This document shows positions 10,514-20,385 of a stretch of DNA of 64,000 nt, piece by piece (positions within the stretch are counted from its first letter, which is position 1; each line of letters opens with the position of its first letter). A program made the translations under genes and the position numbers. The notes under the pieces were generated by a model, which did no database searches, was not told where the DNA came from, and worked only from the letters and a program-made list of their open reading frames with translations. The DNA is taken from assembly GCF_009296315.1 (NCBI RefSeq), contig NZ_WHLY01000002.1, positions 3,942,501 through 4,006,500 of the forward strand, written 5' to 3'. The stretch is from Salmonirosea aquatica. GTDB lineage: Bacteria; Bacteroidota; Bacteroidia; Cytophagales; Spirosomataceae.

Positions 10514-12124
10514 ATGAATCCAAAAGAGCAGAAACAACAATTGATTGATAAAATCCGTGAAATAAAGCATCCCGAGGCTTGTCTGCTTTTTTTTCGGCTT
10601 TTAAAAGATATGCTGGACATCACCAATCTGGCCGACTCCGATCCGCGGCTCTCGATTGTGGTGCTCAAAAATGCCCCTGGTATCTCGGTCAATATCAATG
10701 TGTACCTGGCCTTGCGGCTCACCAAAACCCGAAGTGAGGGCCTGCGGCTATGGTTTGTTTTTCCCAAGGAGTACTTTCAGCAGGAAAGTTCGCCCCTGAC
10801 CCGGGCGGGCGGCTTTGAAACCCGTCTGAACGGCCCTCAGGCTGACTACGTGTGGCTACCCTTACCTTTTGCCGATGCCGATCTGGATCGGTATGATCCC
10901 GAAGCCAAGCAACAGTGGGAAAACTGTCTGCTGGAATTTGTGGAAAAGGCCCGGCGTAGTCCGCATATCAAAAAACATAATTCGGCAGCCTACAAAGCGG
11001 CGGTGGACGAATCCTACCGGGGCGAAATCATCGCCGCTGCTACATCCGGTTGGCAGCAGGGTAGGGTGGAGGAAGGACAACCGACCTATAACGCACTACC
11101 CGAAGGTACCTCACCGCCCGTTGTGAGACCCGATATCCCCCTCAATTACCTGCTCTACGGCCCGCCGGGAACGGGCAAAACTTTTCGGGTACAGCAAATG
11201 CGCGCCCTATTTTCGGATGCGCATTTTGTGGCGTTCCATCCTTCCTATAGCTATGAGGAGTTTGTGGAAGGCATACGGCCCGATCTCGTAGGTGGACAAC
11301 TTCACTATCAGGTCAAAAAAGGCATCTTCTACGAGGCCTGCCTGGAAGCCCTTCGGAAGGTAGGGTACTCTTCGTTCGAAAGCTACCTGGACGATACTCC
11401 CACTCGCCGGGCGGAGCGCACGGCCGCCGCTCCGGCGCATCTCCTGATCATCGATGAGATCAACCGCGCCAATTTGCCAGCGGTGATGGGAGAATTGATC
11501 ACCCTACTCGAACCCGACAAACGGCTGGGGGCCGAACGCGAACTATGGCTTACGCTGCCCTATTCGCGGAGTCGGTTTGGGATTCCGGCCAATCTTTATG
11601 TGGCAGGTACCCTCAACACTGCCGACCGCTCCATCGCCCTGCTGGATACAGCCTTGCGTCGCCGTTTCCAGTTTGAGGAGGTACCTCCCAACCCCGATCT
11701 GCTTGCCGGGCTTGTGCTCGAAGGAATCGATATGCCGCAGATGCTACGAGTCATGAACAAGCGCATCGAAGCCCTCTACGACCGGGACCACGCCCTTGGC
11801 CATGCCTATTTGCTTGGGGTAACTTCCCATGAGACGCTTTGCGGCATGTTTCGCCAACGAATCATCCCCCTGCTGCGGGAGTATTTTTATGACGATTGGG
11901 AAAAAATCCGCCTGGTGCTGGGCGACAACGAAGCCTGGGGTAAAAGCTACGATGAACAACTCGTCCGCCGCGCGCCGCTTCGGGAACGGGACCTTTTTGG
12001 TGAAGAAATTCTTACCCATTCCGATCCTTATACCTACGAATTGAACACAGCCCTGAGTCAGGGCCACTTTCACCTCCTTCCCAAGGAAGCTTTTATCCGT
12101 ATTTATCAAAAACCTCCATCCTAG
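10514..12124 (+). CDS. McrB-like AAA+ NTPase with unrecognised N-terminal domain
   Basis: 536 residues. Residues 1-150 form a domain I do not recognise, a position that in McrB proteins carries the DNA-recognition module. The AAA+ domain has Walker A GPPGTGKT (residues 216-223), a SYEEFVEGIRP motif typical of McrB, Walker B LLIIDEINRAN (310-320), and the McrB-type signature GTLNTADRS (365-373) with the arginine finger region LDTALRRRFQFEE. McrB normally works with the McrC nuclease in modification-dependent restriction. The genes on both sides are a small membrane protein and an outer-membrane barrel, so no McrC is adjacent. Role as a defence protein or as a stand-alone NTPase is open. Confidence 0.85.
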   Translation: MNPKEQKQQLIDKIREIKHPEACLLFFRLLKDMLDITNLADSDPRLSIVVLKNAPGISVNINVYLALRLTKTRSEGLRLWFVFPKEYFQQESSPLTRAGGFETRLNGPQADYVWLPLPFADADLDRYDPEAKQQWENCLLEFVEKARRSPHIKKHNSAAYKAAVDESYRGEIIAAATSGWQQGRVEEGQPTYNALPEGTSPPVVRPDIPLNYLLYGPPGTGKTFRVQQMRALFSDAHFVAFHPSYSYEEFVEGIRPDLVGGQLHYQVKKGIFYEACLEALRKVGYSSFESYLDDTPTRRAERTAAAPAHLLIIDEINRANLPAVMGELITLLEPDKRLGAERELWLTLPYSRSRFGIPANLYVAGTLNTADRSIALLDTALRRRFQFEEVPPNPDLLAGLVLEGIDMPQMLRVMNKRIEALYDRDHALGHAYLLGVTSHETLCGMFRQRIIPLLREYFYDDWEKIRLVLGDNEAWGKSYDEQLVRRAPLRERDLFGEEILTHSDPYTYELNTALSQGHFHLLPKEAFIRIYQKPPS

Positions 12125-12177
12125 CTACATGTTAGATCAGGCGGCCCGTAAAGTCAATTCTATTAAAAATAATAACT

Positions 12178-12930
12178 ATGTTTATGAATAAGTCTTTCGT
12201 TTATCCCAAGGCTCTGGCACTGATGGTCATTATGGGCTCGCTCATTTCCTTTTCATGTCGGGCGCAAGATCGGAATGGCGTCTCTTTTTCGGGCGGATAT
12301 AGCTTGCCCATTGGTAAGTTTGCCAGCAAGCAATTCAGTAACCCCGAGGCGGGCCTGGCTGGAGAAGGATTCTTTGGTCAACTCAGCTATGAGCGCAGGA
12401 TCGGCTCGTGGGCAGGGTTGCGCCTGACGGGCAGCCTGAACATCAACCAGGCCAATTCAGAGCCTTTGATCGAACAATACAGTCAATTTTTGCCCAATCC
12501 CGATACCTATACCTGGCAAAGTGAAGTCACAGATTGGCAACTGGGAGCGGTGCTCGCCGGACCGGTAGGGTACCTGTCACTGGGCTCAGTGGAACTGGAG
12601 GGTCATATTCAGGGCGGGATGGTGTTTGCTGAGGCGCCGGGTGTTACACTCAACGGCGTTTCCTCCACCGGGCAAAATGCCGTAGACGCTCGTGTACCGG
12701 TAGCTTCCACCCGGGCCTTCGGGTATGGTGCGGGTGCGGGGGTACGTTTCCGACTGACCGACCACCTGCGCTTTCAACTCACTGGCGACTGGATCGGGGC
12801 CAATGCCCAGCTCAAAGACGTACCTACCTATGTGAAGGTCGGTGATCTTCCTCCCATCGAAGGTTCCATTAGCCCCCGGCGGTTTGTGACGGTACTCAAT
12901 GTAGGCGCAGGGCTGGCGGTAATATTTTGA
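12178..12930 (+). CDS. outer-membrane beta-barrel protein
   Basis: About 250 residues with an N-terminal signal sequence (KALALMVIMGSLISFSCRAQ), then alternating strands with glycine and aromatic residues, such as GVSFSGGYSLPIGKF and FGYGAGAGVRFRL, ending in a strand LNVGAGLAVIF typical of outer-membrane barrels. It is likely a porin-like or OmpA/OmpW-like eight- to ten-strand barrel. ATG at 12184 is an equally plausible start. It follows the McrB-like gene by 53 bases on the same strand, but no functional tie is evident. Confidence 0.7.
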   Translation: MFMNKSFVYPKALALMVIMGSLISFSCRAQDRNGVSFSGGYSLPIGKFASKQFSNPEAGLAGEGFFGQLSYERRIGSWAGLRLTGSLNINQANSEPLIEQYSQFLPNPDTYTWQSEVTDWQLGAVLAGPVGYLSLGSVELEGHIQGGMVFAEAPGVTLNGVSSTGQNAVDARVPVASTRAFGYGAGAGVRFRLTDHLRFQLTGDWIGANAQLKDVPTYVKVGDLPPIEGSISPRRFVTVLNVGAGLAVIF

Positions 12931-13214
12931 TCAAGGGAAGAAGGGAAGGCCTGTTTCACACCATTTGCTACTTGCTTTCTGATTTCAGCCCATATTTATT
13001 TTTAAAATATCAATATATGCTGTAATCGAGTGAATGGTCGTATTGCAATTGATTTTTTGCTTTATTTTTACTGTCTAATTCAGGCCCATTGTTTTCAATG
13101 AAAGTCTGTCGTTTTTTGCAGAGTCAGGCAATCCTTGAAACCTAAGGGATTCCATCGCGACAAGCTGGTAACGTACGTATTCTTTTGTCCTTTTATTCAT
13201 ACTCAAAAACAACC

Positions 13215-14219
13215 ATGATGAACTTCAAATCTCCCCTCTTGGGCAGCCTGGTGGCTGCTTTTCTGCTTACCGGTTGCGAAGACCACCGCATTCCCGCCGT
13301 CCAAACAATCCAGGTAACTCCTTTTGCTTCCGGGCTAGCCGGACCCATCGGCCTCGAAAAGGACGCCGGTGGGCATATCTGGGTGGCGGAGGCCGGTTCC
13401 GGCCAAAACGACGGCCGGATTTCGATGCTGACACCCGATGGCAAGGCTCATCCCGTCATCACCGGTTTCGATTCGGAAGTCATCATGGGCGGTGAACTGA
13501 ACGGGCTCAACCACATCCTGTTTGCCGACGGCGTGCTGTACATCCTGGGCGCCCATAGCAAGCTCTACAAAGCTAATGTCGTCGGCTTCAAGCCCGGTGA
13601 TACACCTATGCTGGCCAAAGACCTGCCCGTAGAAGACATGCAGCAGTTCATCCTCGATTACAATTTTGCGCAGGATACCCAGGATACGCACCTGTACAAC
13701 ATGACTGTGGGGCCAAACGGAGACCTGTACTTCACTGATGCGGGGGCCAATGCCCTCATTCGGCGCACCAAGGCGGGCGTGTGGAGTGTATTTGCGGTCA
13801 TCCCGGGTATCACCAACCCTACGCCGGTAGGTCCTCCTTTTGTGGAGAGTGTTCCGACAGGCATCGTTTTCGACGGGCAGAAGTTCCTGGTAAGTACCTT
13901 GCTGGGCTTTCCTTTTCCGGCCAATGCTTCTATTATTTACCAGGTGGATCAGGCTGGAGCGGTTTCTGTTTACCAGGGAGGATTTACGAGTTTAGTCGAT
14001 ATCAACCTGACTACCGATCCCGGTGCTCTCGTCGTACAGCACGGAGTGTTTGGGGCCATGGGATTTGCTCCCAATACGGGCCAAATACGTCGGGTAGCTA
14101 ACAACGGCAGCTCCGTAGCGGTGGACGGGCTGAACCTGCCGACCGACCTGGTGCAGATGGACGCCCACACCTACTACGTGAGCGGGCTCGATGGCAACGT
14201 CCAGAAAGTGACCTATTAG
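13215..14219 (+). CDS. ScyD/ScyE-like lipoprotein (beta-propeller)
   Basis: 334 residues from MMNFKSPLLG, which opens a signal peptide with lipobox LLTGC; the ATG-less extension to 13185 is discarded. The mature part shows repeats of the type GLEKDAGGHIWVAEAGSG, GPNGDLYFTDAGANALIR and VDGLNLPTDLVQMD, which fit the NHL/SGL-like propeller of the ScyD/ScyE family. These proteins were named from the cyanobacterial scytonemin cluster, but homologues in Bacteroidota have no link to that pigment and no known reaction. It is monocistronic: 280 bases of AT-rich spacer lie upstream and a terminator downstream. Confidence 0.8.
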   Translation: MMNFKSPLLGSLVAAFLLTGCEDHRIPAVQTIQVTPFASGLAGPIGLEKDAGGHIWVAEAGSGQNDGRISMLTPDGKAHPVITGFDSEVIMGGELNGLNHILFADGVLYILGAHSKLYKANVVGFKPGDTPMLAKDLPVEDMQQFILDYNFAQDTQDTHLYNMTVGPNGDLYFTDAGANALIRRTKAGVWSVFAVIPGITNPTPVGPPFVESVPTGIVFDGQKFLVSTLLGFPFPANASIIYQVDQAGAVSVYQGGFTSLVDINLTTDPGALVVQHGVFGAMGFAPNTGQIRRVANNGSSVAVDGLNLPTDLVQMDAHTYYVSGLDGNVQKVTY

Positions 14220-14242
14220 GCTCCCTCTTTTCTAGATTCTTC

Positions 14243-14285
14243 AAAAAAAAGACCTCCCTGCATTTTGCAGGGAGGTCTTTTTTTT
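14243..14285. terminator. bidirectional terminator
   Basis: Hairpin GACCTCCCTGCA (14251-14262) with TGCAGGGAGGTC (14266-14277), flanked by eight A on the left and a T run on the right. It ends both the ScyD/ScyE-like gene and the convergent trigger factor gene. Confidence 0.92.
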
Positions 14286-14300
14286 ATTCTGAGCAACTTT

Positions 14301-15683
14301 CTATGCCTCTTCCAGGGTATTTTCTTCGTCTTCTTCCAAAACTCCACCGCTTGCTTTGGCAATTTTCTCAAATTCTGCCACGTCGATGGTTTTTTCCTCA
14401 GTCGCGATTTGTTCGCGAATCAGATCCAACACTTTGAGGTCGAACACCTGGTTGTGCATGGTAGAAAAATTGTCCTTCTCGCGGTCGGCCAGGTAGCCCG
14501 CAGCCACACGCTCAATGACTTCATCCATGCTGTCGTCGTTGCCGTACATGCCGAATTGGCCCCGCATCATCTGCTTGGTGTAGGCCATGATCTCGGGGTA
14601 CTCTACCTTCAGTTCGGCGGTTTCGGCTACCCTGTTTTTGATCAGGCTTAGTTTCAGAGATCGTTCAAAATCGTCAAACTGCTCCTCAATCTGCTCGCGG
14701 GTAAACTTACCCTCGTTGGTACGTTCAAGCCAATTCTTCAGGAAGTCGGCGGGTAGGTCGATTTTGATAGAATCCAGCAGAGCTTTCTCAATATCGCGAC
14801 GCAGTAGCGTCTCCGATTCGCGCGCGTAGTTTTCTTCGATAATGCTCAGAACTTCTTTACGGAATTCCTCTTCGCTTTCTACCTTGCCGGGACCGAGTAC
14901 TTTGTCGAAGAATTCCTGATTCAGTTCGGCGGGCGCCGAGCGGGTAATGTCCTCCACTTTAAAAGTAAAGTCGCCCGTCAGCTCGCTTACGTCCTCCTTT
15001 TTCTTACCTGTTACATGGGCGATGGCGGCTTCGTCTTCAAAGGTATTCTGAATATCGAATACGATCTCGTCACCTTTCTTCACACCTACGAACTGGGCTT
15101 GCTGACTTTCCTGCACGCGCTTGGTCGGGATTGCCGTATTGGTTGTGAATTCGGAAGACTCCTGCTTTAGCTCACCATAGAGCATATCGCCCGCTTCGGA
15201 CACTTCGGGGTTGATGGACTCGGCAAAACGCTCTCTGAGATTAGCAATGGACGCTTCCTGTTCCTTCTCATCGGCCGTAATCGTATAGTGGGGAATGGCC
15301 GGGATTTCTGAGAAATCCACCTCGAAATCGGTTGCTACCCCCAGATCATACACAAATTCGAAATCGCTCTGCTTGTCCCAGTCAATGGCATCGGCCTGCT
15401 CGCGGTTCGGGAGCGGGTCGCCCACGACCTGAATTTTATTATCCCGGATATAATCGCTCACCGCGTGACTGAGCATGTGGTTCACTTCATCCACCAAAAT
15501 GCTCTTGCCGTACATGCGGGTGATGACGTGCATGGGTACCTTGCCGGGCCGAAATCCTTTCAAATTGGCTTTTTTAGCGTAGTCCTTGATGGTTTTGTCC
15601 ACCTTGGGCTTATAATCTTCCTGAGTCAGCTTTACTTTGAGCGAAGCCGTAGTGGGGGAGCTTTTTTCTAACAGAACTTCCAT
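14301..15683 (-). CDS. tig: trigger factor (ribosome-associated chaperone)
   Basis: 460 residues from MEVLLEKSS; an upstream ATG would add 20 odd residues. The N-terminal ribosome-binding domain carries the signature GFRPGKVPMHVI (near residue 43), the trigger-factor version of the GFRxGKxP loop that docks on ribosomal protein L23. The middle region, residues 150-250, corresponds to the PPIase domain but is diverged, as in other Bacteroidota. The C-terminal helical arms follow and the tail is acidic (EEDEENTLEEA). It binds nascent chains at the ribosome exit. A tRNA-Leu gene lies just upstream on the same strand. Confidence 0.93.
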   Translation of the reverse strand: MEVLLEKSSPTTASLKVKLTQEDYKPKVDKTIKDYAKKANLKGFRPGKVPMHVITRMYGKSILVDEVNHMLSHAVSDYIRDNKIQVVGDPLPNREQADAIDWDKQSDFEFVYDLGVATDFEVDFSEIPAIPHYTITADEKEQEASIANLRERFAESINPEVSEAGDMLYGELKQESSEFTTNTAIPTKRVQESQQAQFVGVKKGDEIVFDIQNTFEDEAAIAHVTGKKKEDVSELTGDFTFKVEDITRSAPAELNQEFFDKVLGPGKVESEEEFRKEVLSIIEENYARESETLLRRDIEKALLDSIKIDLPADFLKNWLERTNEGKFTREQIEEQFDDFERSLKLSLIKNRVAETAELKVEYPEIMAYTKQMMRGQFGMYGNDDSMDEVIERVAAGYLADREKDNFSTMHNQVFDLKVLDLIREQIATEEKTIDVAEFEKIAKASGGVLEEDEENTLEEA

Positions 15684-15827
15684 TGTTTGCAATGATAGAT
15701 TGAATGAATGATAGAAGGATAGAATACGTAGCAATGAGAACAAAATACTCTATCGAACCTCTCATGCTCACATTAAAAATAAAGCCCTCAAAACAGCGAG
15801 TCCTGAGGGCTTCTCTCTTTTTGATCG

Positions 15828-15909
15828 TACGGGCGGAGGGACTCGAACCCCCACGCCTTGCGGCACCAGATCCTAAGTCTGGCACGTCTACCAATTTCGC
15901 CACGCCCGC
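15828..15909 (-). tRNA. tRNA-Leu (anticodon UAG)
   Basis: Read on the minus strand, the acceptor stem GCGGGCG pairs with CGCCCGT (one G-U), and there is a long variable arm as expected for class II. The anticodon stem CCAGA/TCTGG encloses the loop CTTAGGA, giving anticodon TAG for CUA/CUN leucine codons. The T-loop GTTCGAGTC is present. CCA is not encoded. Confidence 0.93.
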
Positions 15910-16081
15910 ATGTTCCAACAACTATTTTTCAGGAATAGTCATTTTTGGGAGTGCAAAGGTAATTATATATTCCAAACTGTTCCTAATTTTCTGGTAAGAA
16001 ATATAGTTTGGAAAAGTATTGTTGATAATCATTGGTTAATGAATTAATTTGGTGTAGCGTTACTGGAAATGAAATGACACC

Positions 16082-18355
16082 GTGGAAACAATCGAAATAG
16101 ACTTAGCACAGGAGCGGAACGACATCCTGAAAAAATACAGGAAACTACTCAGAACGGCCAAACCCTACCTCAAAGACAACGATGCCAAGCTGATCAAGAA
16201 AGCCTTTAATACTTCGGTGGAGGCTCATAAAGACATGCGGCGGCGGTCGGGGGAGCCCTACATCTACCATCCCCTGGCCGTGGCGCAGATTGTGGTAGAG
16301 GAAATTGGGCTGGGTACTACGGCCATTGTGGCCGCCCTGCTGCACGATGTGGTGGAAGACACCGAAATGACGATCGACGATATCAGCCGGTTGTTTGGTA
16401 AGAAAGTGGCCAAAATAATCGATGGCCTGACCAAGATTTCGGGCAAATTCGAGTACGGTACTTCCCAGCAGGCAGAGAATTTCCGGAAAATGCTGCTCAC
16501 GCTATCGGACGACGTGCGCGTAATCCTGGTCAAACTGGCCGACCGTCTGCACAATATGCGCACGCTGGACAGTATGCCCCGTGATAAGCAATTGAAGATT
16601 GCCTCGGAAACCATTTTTATCTACGCCCCGCTGGCGCACCGTCTGGGCCTGTATGCCATTAAATCCGAGCTGGAGGATCTGTACCTTAAGTACGCCGAAC
16701 CCGAAGCCTACCGCGATGTCTCCCGCAAGTTGCGCGAAACCAAAACTACTCGCGACCGTTTCATTGCCCGCTTTACCGATCCCATCGAGCAGGATTTGCA
16801 GGAGGCGGGCTTTAAGTACGTCATCAAGGGACGCCCCAAGTCCATTTATTCCATCTGGAATAAAATGCGCAAACAGAACAAGCCTTTCGAGGAAATTTAC
16901 GATCTGTTTGCCATCCGCATCATGATCGATGCTCCGGCGGAATTCGAGCGCGAAAAAGCGTTGTGCTGGCAGGCCTACTCCATCGTCACGGATCATTACA
17001 AGCCCAATCCCGATCGCCTCAAGGATTTCCTCAGTACTCCGCGCGCCAACGGCTACCAGTCGCTGCATTCCACGGTCATGAGCAAAACCGGCCAATGGGT
17101 GGAGGTACAGATCCGCACCACGCGCATGGATGAGATTGCCGAAAAGGGCTACGCGGCCCACTGGAAATACAAGGGTAACGACACCAAGGTGCGGGGAAAC
17201 ATCGAGGTGTGGATCAGCCGGGTGCGCGAAACGCTGGAGAACGGATCGGGCGATCGTACCGCGGCCATCGAATTCCTGGACGAATTCCGTAGCAACCTCT
17301 TCACGGAGGAGGTTTTTTGCTTTACACCTAAAGGCGAACTCAAGGTACTCCCCCAAGGGGCCACTGCCCTGGATTTTGCCTTCGACATTCACTCCGAAGT
17401 AGGGGCCCATTGCATGGCGGCGAAGGTAGGGGGTACCCTGGCACCCATCAGCTACGTGCTGAAGAACGGCGATCAGGTAGAGATCATCACGTCCAGTAAG
17501 CAGAAACCCAACGAGGATTGGCTGCGGATCGTGGTGACATCCAAAGCCCGGACCCGGATCAAGGATTATCTCAAGGAAGAAAGCCGCCGCTACGAAACCG
17601 ACGGGAAGCAAATGGTGGAGAAAAAGCTTAAAATACTGGGCATCGAAGCCAACCACGAAACGTTCAATCAGTTGCGGGCCTTCTTTGAATCCAAAACACC
17701 TGCTGACTTTTTCTACCGCATAGGCAAGGGATATATCCAGGTCGACGAGCTTCGAAAGTTCAAAAAGTACAAGGAGAGTAAGGAAAATAAAGAGCGGAAG
17801 GACAAAATCGGTGCTGATGACACCCCGGATGGCAAAACGGTGGTCAAGCTTTTGAAAAATATCCACGGTGAGCGATCCGATAGCGATACGCTGCTCATTG
17901 GGGAGGATATGGACAAAATCGACTACAAACTGGCTCCCTGCTGCAACCCCATCTCGGGCGACGACGTGTTCGGTTTCGTGACCATCAACGAGGGTATCAA
18001 GATCCACCGCACTACCTGCCCCAATGCCGCCGAACTCATGTCCAAGCATGGCAACCGTATCCTGAAAGCCAAGTGGAAGTCGCAGAAAGAAGAGGCCTTC
18101 CTGGCCGGGCTTCGTATCACAGGTACCGACCGTGTAGGACTCATCAACGACGTGACCCGCATTATTTCCAGCGACTTGCACATCAACATGCGTGGGCTGA
18201 CCATCGATACCGAAGATGGTGTCTTTGAGGGGGACATTAAGCTGTACGTGCACGATACGAGCCACCTGGATATGCTCATCAATAAACTCGAACGGGTGGA
18301 CGGGGTTTTTAAAGTACTCCGTTTCGATGCCAACCTCAACGCCGTGCCCCTGTGA
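16082..18355 (+). CDS. rel: bifunctional (p)ppGpp synthetase/hydrolase (RelA/SpoT family)
   Basis: 757 residues. Domains in order: HD hydrolase with YHPLAVA and LLHDVVEDTEMT (residues 55-100); synthetase domain with GRPKSIYSIWNKM and EIYDLFAIRIM (about 245-350); TGS domain with CFTPKGELKVLPQGATALDF (about 415); a Cys-containing conserved stretch APCCNPISGDDVFGFV; and a C-terminal ACT domain (about 680-750). It makes and degrades the alarmone (p)ppGpp in response to starvation. The start used is GTG at 16082; no in-frame ATG lies close upstream. Both catalytic domains keep their motifs, so it is likely the single long RSH enzyme of the cell. It leads the Rel-Fur-PurA run. Confidence 0.93.
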   Translation: METIEIDLAQERNDILKKYRKLLRTAKPYLKDNDAKLIKKAFNTSVEAHKDMRRRSGEPYIYHPLAVAQIVVEEIGLGTTAIVAALLHDVVEDTEMTIDDISRLFGKKVAKIIDGLTKISGKFEYGTSQQAENFRKMLLTLSDDVRVILVKLADRLHNMRTLDSMPRDKQLKIASETIFIYAPLAHRLGLYAIKSELEDLYLKYAEPEAYRDVSRKLRETKTTRDRFIARFTDPIEQDLQEAGFKYVIKGRPKSIYSIWNKMRKQNKPFEEIYDLFAIRIMIDAPAEFEREKALCWQAYSIVTDHYKPNPDRLKDFLSTPRANGYQSLHSTVMSKTGQWVEVQIRTTRMDEIAEKGYAAHWKYKGNDTKVRGNIEVWISRVRETLENGSGDRTAAIEFLDEFRSNLFTEEVFCFTPKGELKVLPQGATALDFAFDIHSEVGAHCMAAKVGGTLAPISYVLKNGDQVEIITSSKQKPNEDWLRIVVTSKARTRIKDYLKEESRRYETDGKQMVEKKLKILGIEANHETFNQLRAFFESKTPADFFYRIGKGYIQVDELRKFKKYKESKENKERKDKIGADDTPDGKTVVKLLKNIHGERSDSDTLLIGEDMDKIDYKLAPCCNPISGDDVFGFVTINEGIKIHRTTCPNAAELMSKHGNRILKAKWKSQKEEAFLAGLRITGTDRVGLINDVTRIISSDLHINMRGLTIDTEDGVFEGDIKLYVHDTSHLDMLINKLERVDGVFKVLRFDANLNAVPL

Positions 18356-18445
18356 ACCGTAGCCGGTGCCGAGACGTTATAGAATGTCCCGACTTCTGTT
18401 ATTTTCGGGTAAAAACACCGATATTTGCACCTGATTCAGCAACCT

Positions 18446-18949
18446 ATGTCACAAAACGGTAAGGACAATATGGAAGCCGCCCGGAAAATCCTGACGGCTT
18501 ATCTGGAAAACAAAGGCCTTCGCAAGACGCCCGAGCGGTTTGCGATTTTGGAGGAAATCTACACCCGGAGCGATCATTTTGATGTAGACGAGCTCTATAT
18601 CAGCATGAAAAACAAAAAGTACCGCGTCAGCCGGGCCACGGTATACAATACCCTGGATGTACTAGTCGACTGCGATCTGGTTACCAAGCACCAGTTTGGT
18701 AAAAATCTGGCCCAGTACGAAAAATCCTACGGCTTCAAGCAGCACGACCACCTGATCTGCACCGACTGCCACAAGGTGATGGAATTCTGCGATCCCCGCA
18801 TTCAGTCCATTCAGAATATGGTGGGTGAAATGCTGCATTTCAAGGTGGACCACCATTCGCTGATTTTTTATGGCGGCTGTACGCGTTCCAACTGTGAGAA
18901 CCGAAAAGACATTGCCGAAGAGGAGCTCTTCGATCGAAATAATAATTGA
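18446..18949 (+). CDS. Fur family transcriptional repressor
   Basis: 167 residues from ATG at 18446 (MSQNGKDN); an upstream TTG adds seven residues. The N-terminal winged helix contains GLRKTPERFAILEEI and SRATVYNTLDVLVDCDLV, the Fur DNA-reading helix. The dimer domain has the HDHLICTDCHKVMEF metal site and a second CTRSNC cysteine pair for structural zinc. Members sense iron, zinc, manganese or peroxide; which one is not decidable here. A mononuclear metal site of His residues (HHSLIFYGG) is kept. It lies about 90 bases after rel and is closed by a terminator before purA. Confidence 0.88.
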   Translation: MSQNGKDNMEAARKILTAYLENKGLRKTPERFAILEEIYTRSDHFDVDELYISMKNKKYRVSRATVYNTLDVLVDCDLVTKHQFGKNLAQYEKSYGFKQHDHLICTDCHKVMEFCDPRIQSIQNMVGEMLHFKVDHHSLIFYGGCTRSNCENRKDIAEEELFDRNNN

Positions 18950-18962
18950 ACTAACTCATACG

Positions 18963-19004
18963 GCCCGATTTGACCTATTATAGGGTCGAATCGGGCTTTT
19001 TTTA
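18963..19004 (+). terminator. rho-independent terminator after the Fur gene
   Basis: Imperfect hairpin: GCCCGATTTGACCTA pairs with TAGGGTCGAATCGGGC around a TTA loop, followed by a run of seven T. It separates fur from purA, so purA probably has its own promoter or depends on read-through. Confidence 0.8.
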
Positions 19005-19023
19005 TTTTAAACTGCCGTATTGA

Positions 19024-20313
19024 ATGAAAGTCGACGTATTGCTAGGCCTCCAGTGGGGCGACGAAGGAAAAGGTAAAATTGTGGACGTCCTTGCGCCACG
19101 ATACCAGGTGGTAGCGCGTTTTCAGGGCGGCCCCAATGCGGGACATACCCTCGAATTTGACAATATCAAACACGTGCTGCACCAAATCCCGTCCGGAATT
19201 TTTCGCTCCGATATTCAAAATATCATTGGAAATGGAGTCGTACTTGATCCCATTGTATTCCGTCGGGAAATCGAAGGCTTACAGAAGTTCAATCTGGATT
19301 TGAAAGCCAATCTTTTTATCTCCAAGAAAGCATCGCTCATCCTGCCTACGCATAGTCTGCTGGACGCGGCTTACGAAAAATCAAAAGGGGAAGACAAAAT
19401 TGGCTCCACGCTGCGGGGCATCGGCCCTACCTACCAGGACAAGGTGGCGCGGCTGGGGTTACGGGTAGGTGATTTGGTTTCGGGCGATTTCAAGAGCAAA
19501 TACCACAAACTCGTCAAGGCGCATAAGGCCATCCTTGATTTTTACGAGTTCGACTACCAGGAAGCGCTGGCCGCCGCCGAAGAGCGTTTCTTTGCTGCCG
19601 TGGAGTTCATGAAAGAATTTCAGTTGGTGAACAGTGAATACCTCATCAATGAATCACTCGATCAGGATAAGGCGGTACTGGCCGAAGGAGCCCAGGGCTC
19701 ACTGCTCGACATCGATTTTGGTTCCTATCCTTTTGTGACCAGTTCCAGCACCATGACTGCCGGCGCCTGCACAGGATTGGGCGTGTCGCCGCACGCCATC
19801 GGCGAGGTGTACGGCATTTTCAAAGCCTACTGCACCCGCGTGGGTAGCGGGCCTTTCCCGACCGAACTGCTGGAAGAAACCGGCGAAAAAATGCGGAAGG
19901 AAGGTAACGAGTTTGGCTCCACCACGGGCCGCCCGCGCCGCTGCGGCTGGCTGGACCTACCCACCCTGAAGTACGCGGTGATGATCAACGGCGTGACGCA
20001 ACTCGTGATGATGAAGGTGGATGTACTCAACATTTTCGACACGATACGCGTATGTACCCACTACCGCCTGGCCGATGGTACCCTCACTGACCAGCTACCT
20101 TACGACCTATGCACCGAGAAAGTAGAGCCTGTGTACCAGGATTTTGCGGGCTGGGAACAATCGCTCGACGGCATCAGTGCCTTCGATGATATGCCCGCTG
20201 AACTCACTACTTATGTGGAGTACCTGGAAAAGGAGCTGAAACTGCCAATCAGTTTTGTCTCTACGGGTCCCGACCGGGAGGCGCTGATTCATCGCGAAGC
20301 GGTGTTAGGATAG
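19024..20313 (+). CDS. purA: adenylosuccinate synthase
   Basis: 429 residues, close to the E. coli length of 432. The N-terminal P-loop GLQWGDEGKGKIVD holds the catalytic aspartate (residue 13 region) and lysine, and the second motif reads NAGHT. Others include GIGPTYQDK, the IMP-binding segment FGSTTGRPRRCGWLD and the C-terminal STGPDRE. It joins IMP and aspartate with GTP in the first committed step to AMP, in the cytoplasm. The 60-base gap after the Fur gene contains a terminator and the ATG at 19024. Confidence 0.97.
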   Translation: MKVDVLLGLQWGDEGKGKIVDVLAPRYQVVARFQGGPNAGHTLEFDNIKHVLHQIPSGIFRSDIQNIIGNGVVLDPIVFRREIEGLQKFNLDLKANLFISKKASLILPTHSLLDAAYEKSKGEDKIGSTLRGIGPTYQDKVARLGLRVGDLVSGDFKSKYHKLVKAHKAILDFYEFDYQEALAAAEERFFAAVEFMKEFQLVNSEYLINESLDQDKAVLAEGAQGSLLDIDFGSYPFVTSSSTMTAGACTGLGVSPHAIGEVYGIFKAYCTRVGSGPFPTELLEETGEKMRKEGNEFGSTTGRPRRCGWLDLPTLKYAVMINGVTQLVMMKVDVLNIFDTIRVCTHYRLADGTLTDQLPYDLCTEKVEPVYQDFAGWEQSLDGISAFDDMPAELTTYVEYLEKELKLPISFVSTGPDREALIHREAVLG

Positions 20314-20385
20314 GGCTTACGGTACGTTTCGGAGCGAAGGCAGGATTGTGCCGCAGTTCCGAGTCCTAAAAAATAGTTTTGATTA

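Noticed and set aside
16502-18265. A 587-codon frame on the minus strand antisense to the Rel gene
   Set aside because: It mirrors the codon structure of the plus-strand gene; the Rel motifs on the plus strand are unmistakable.
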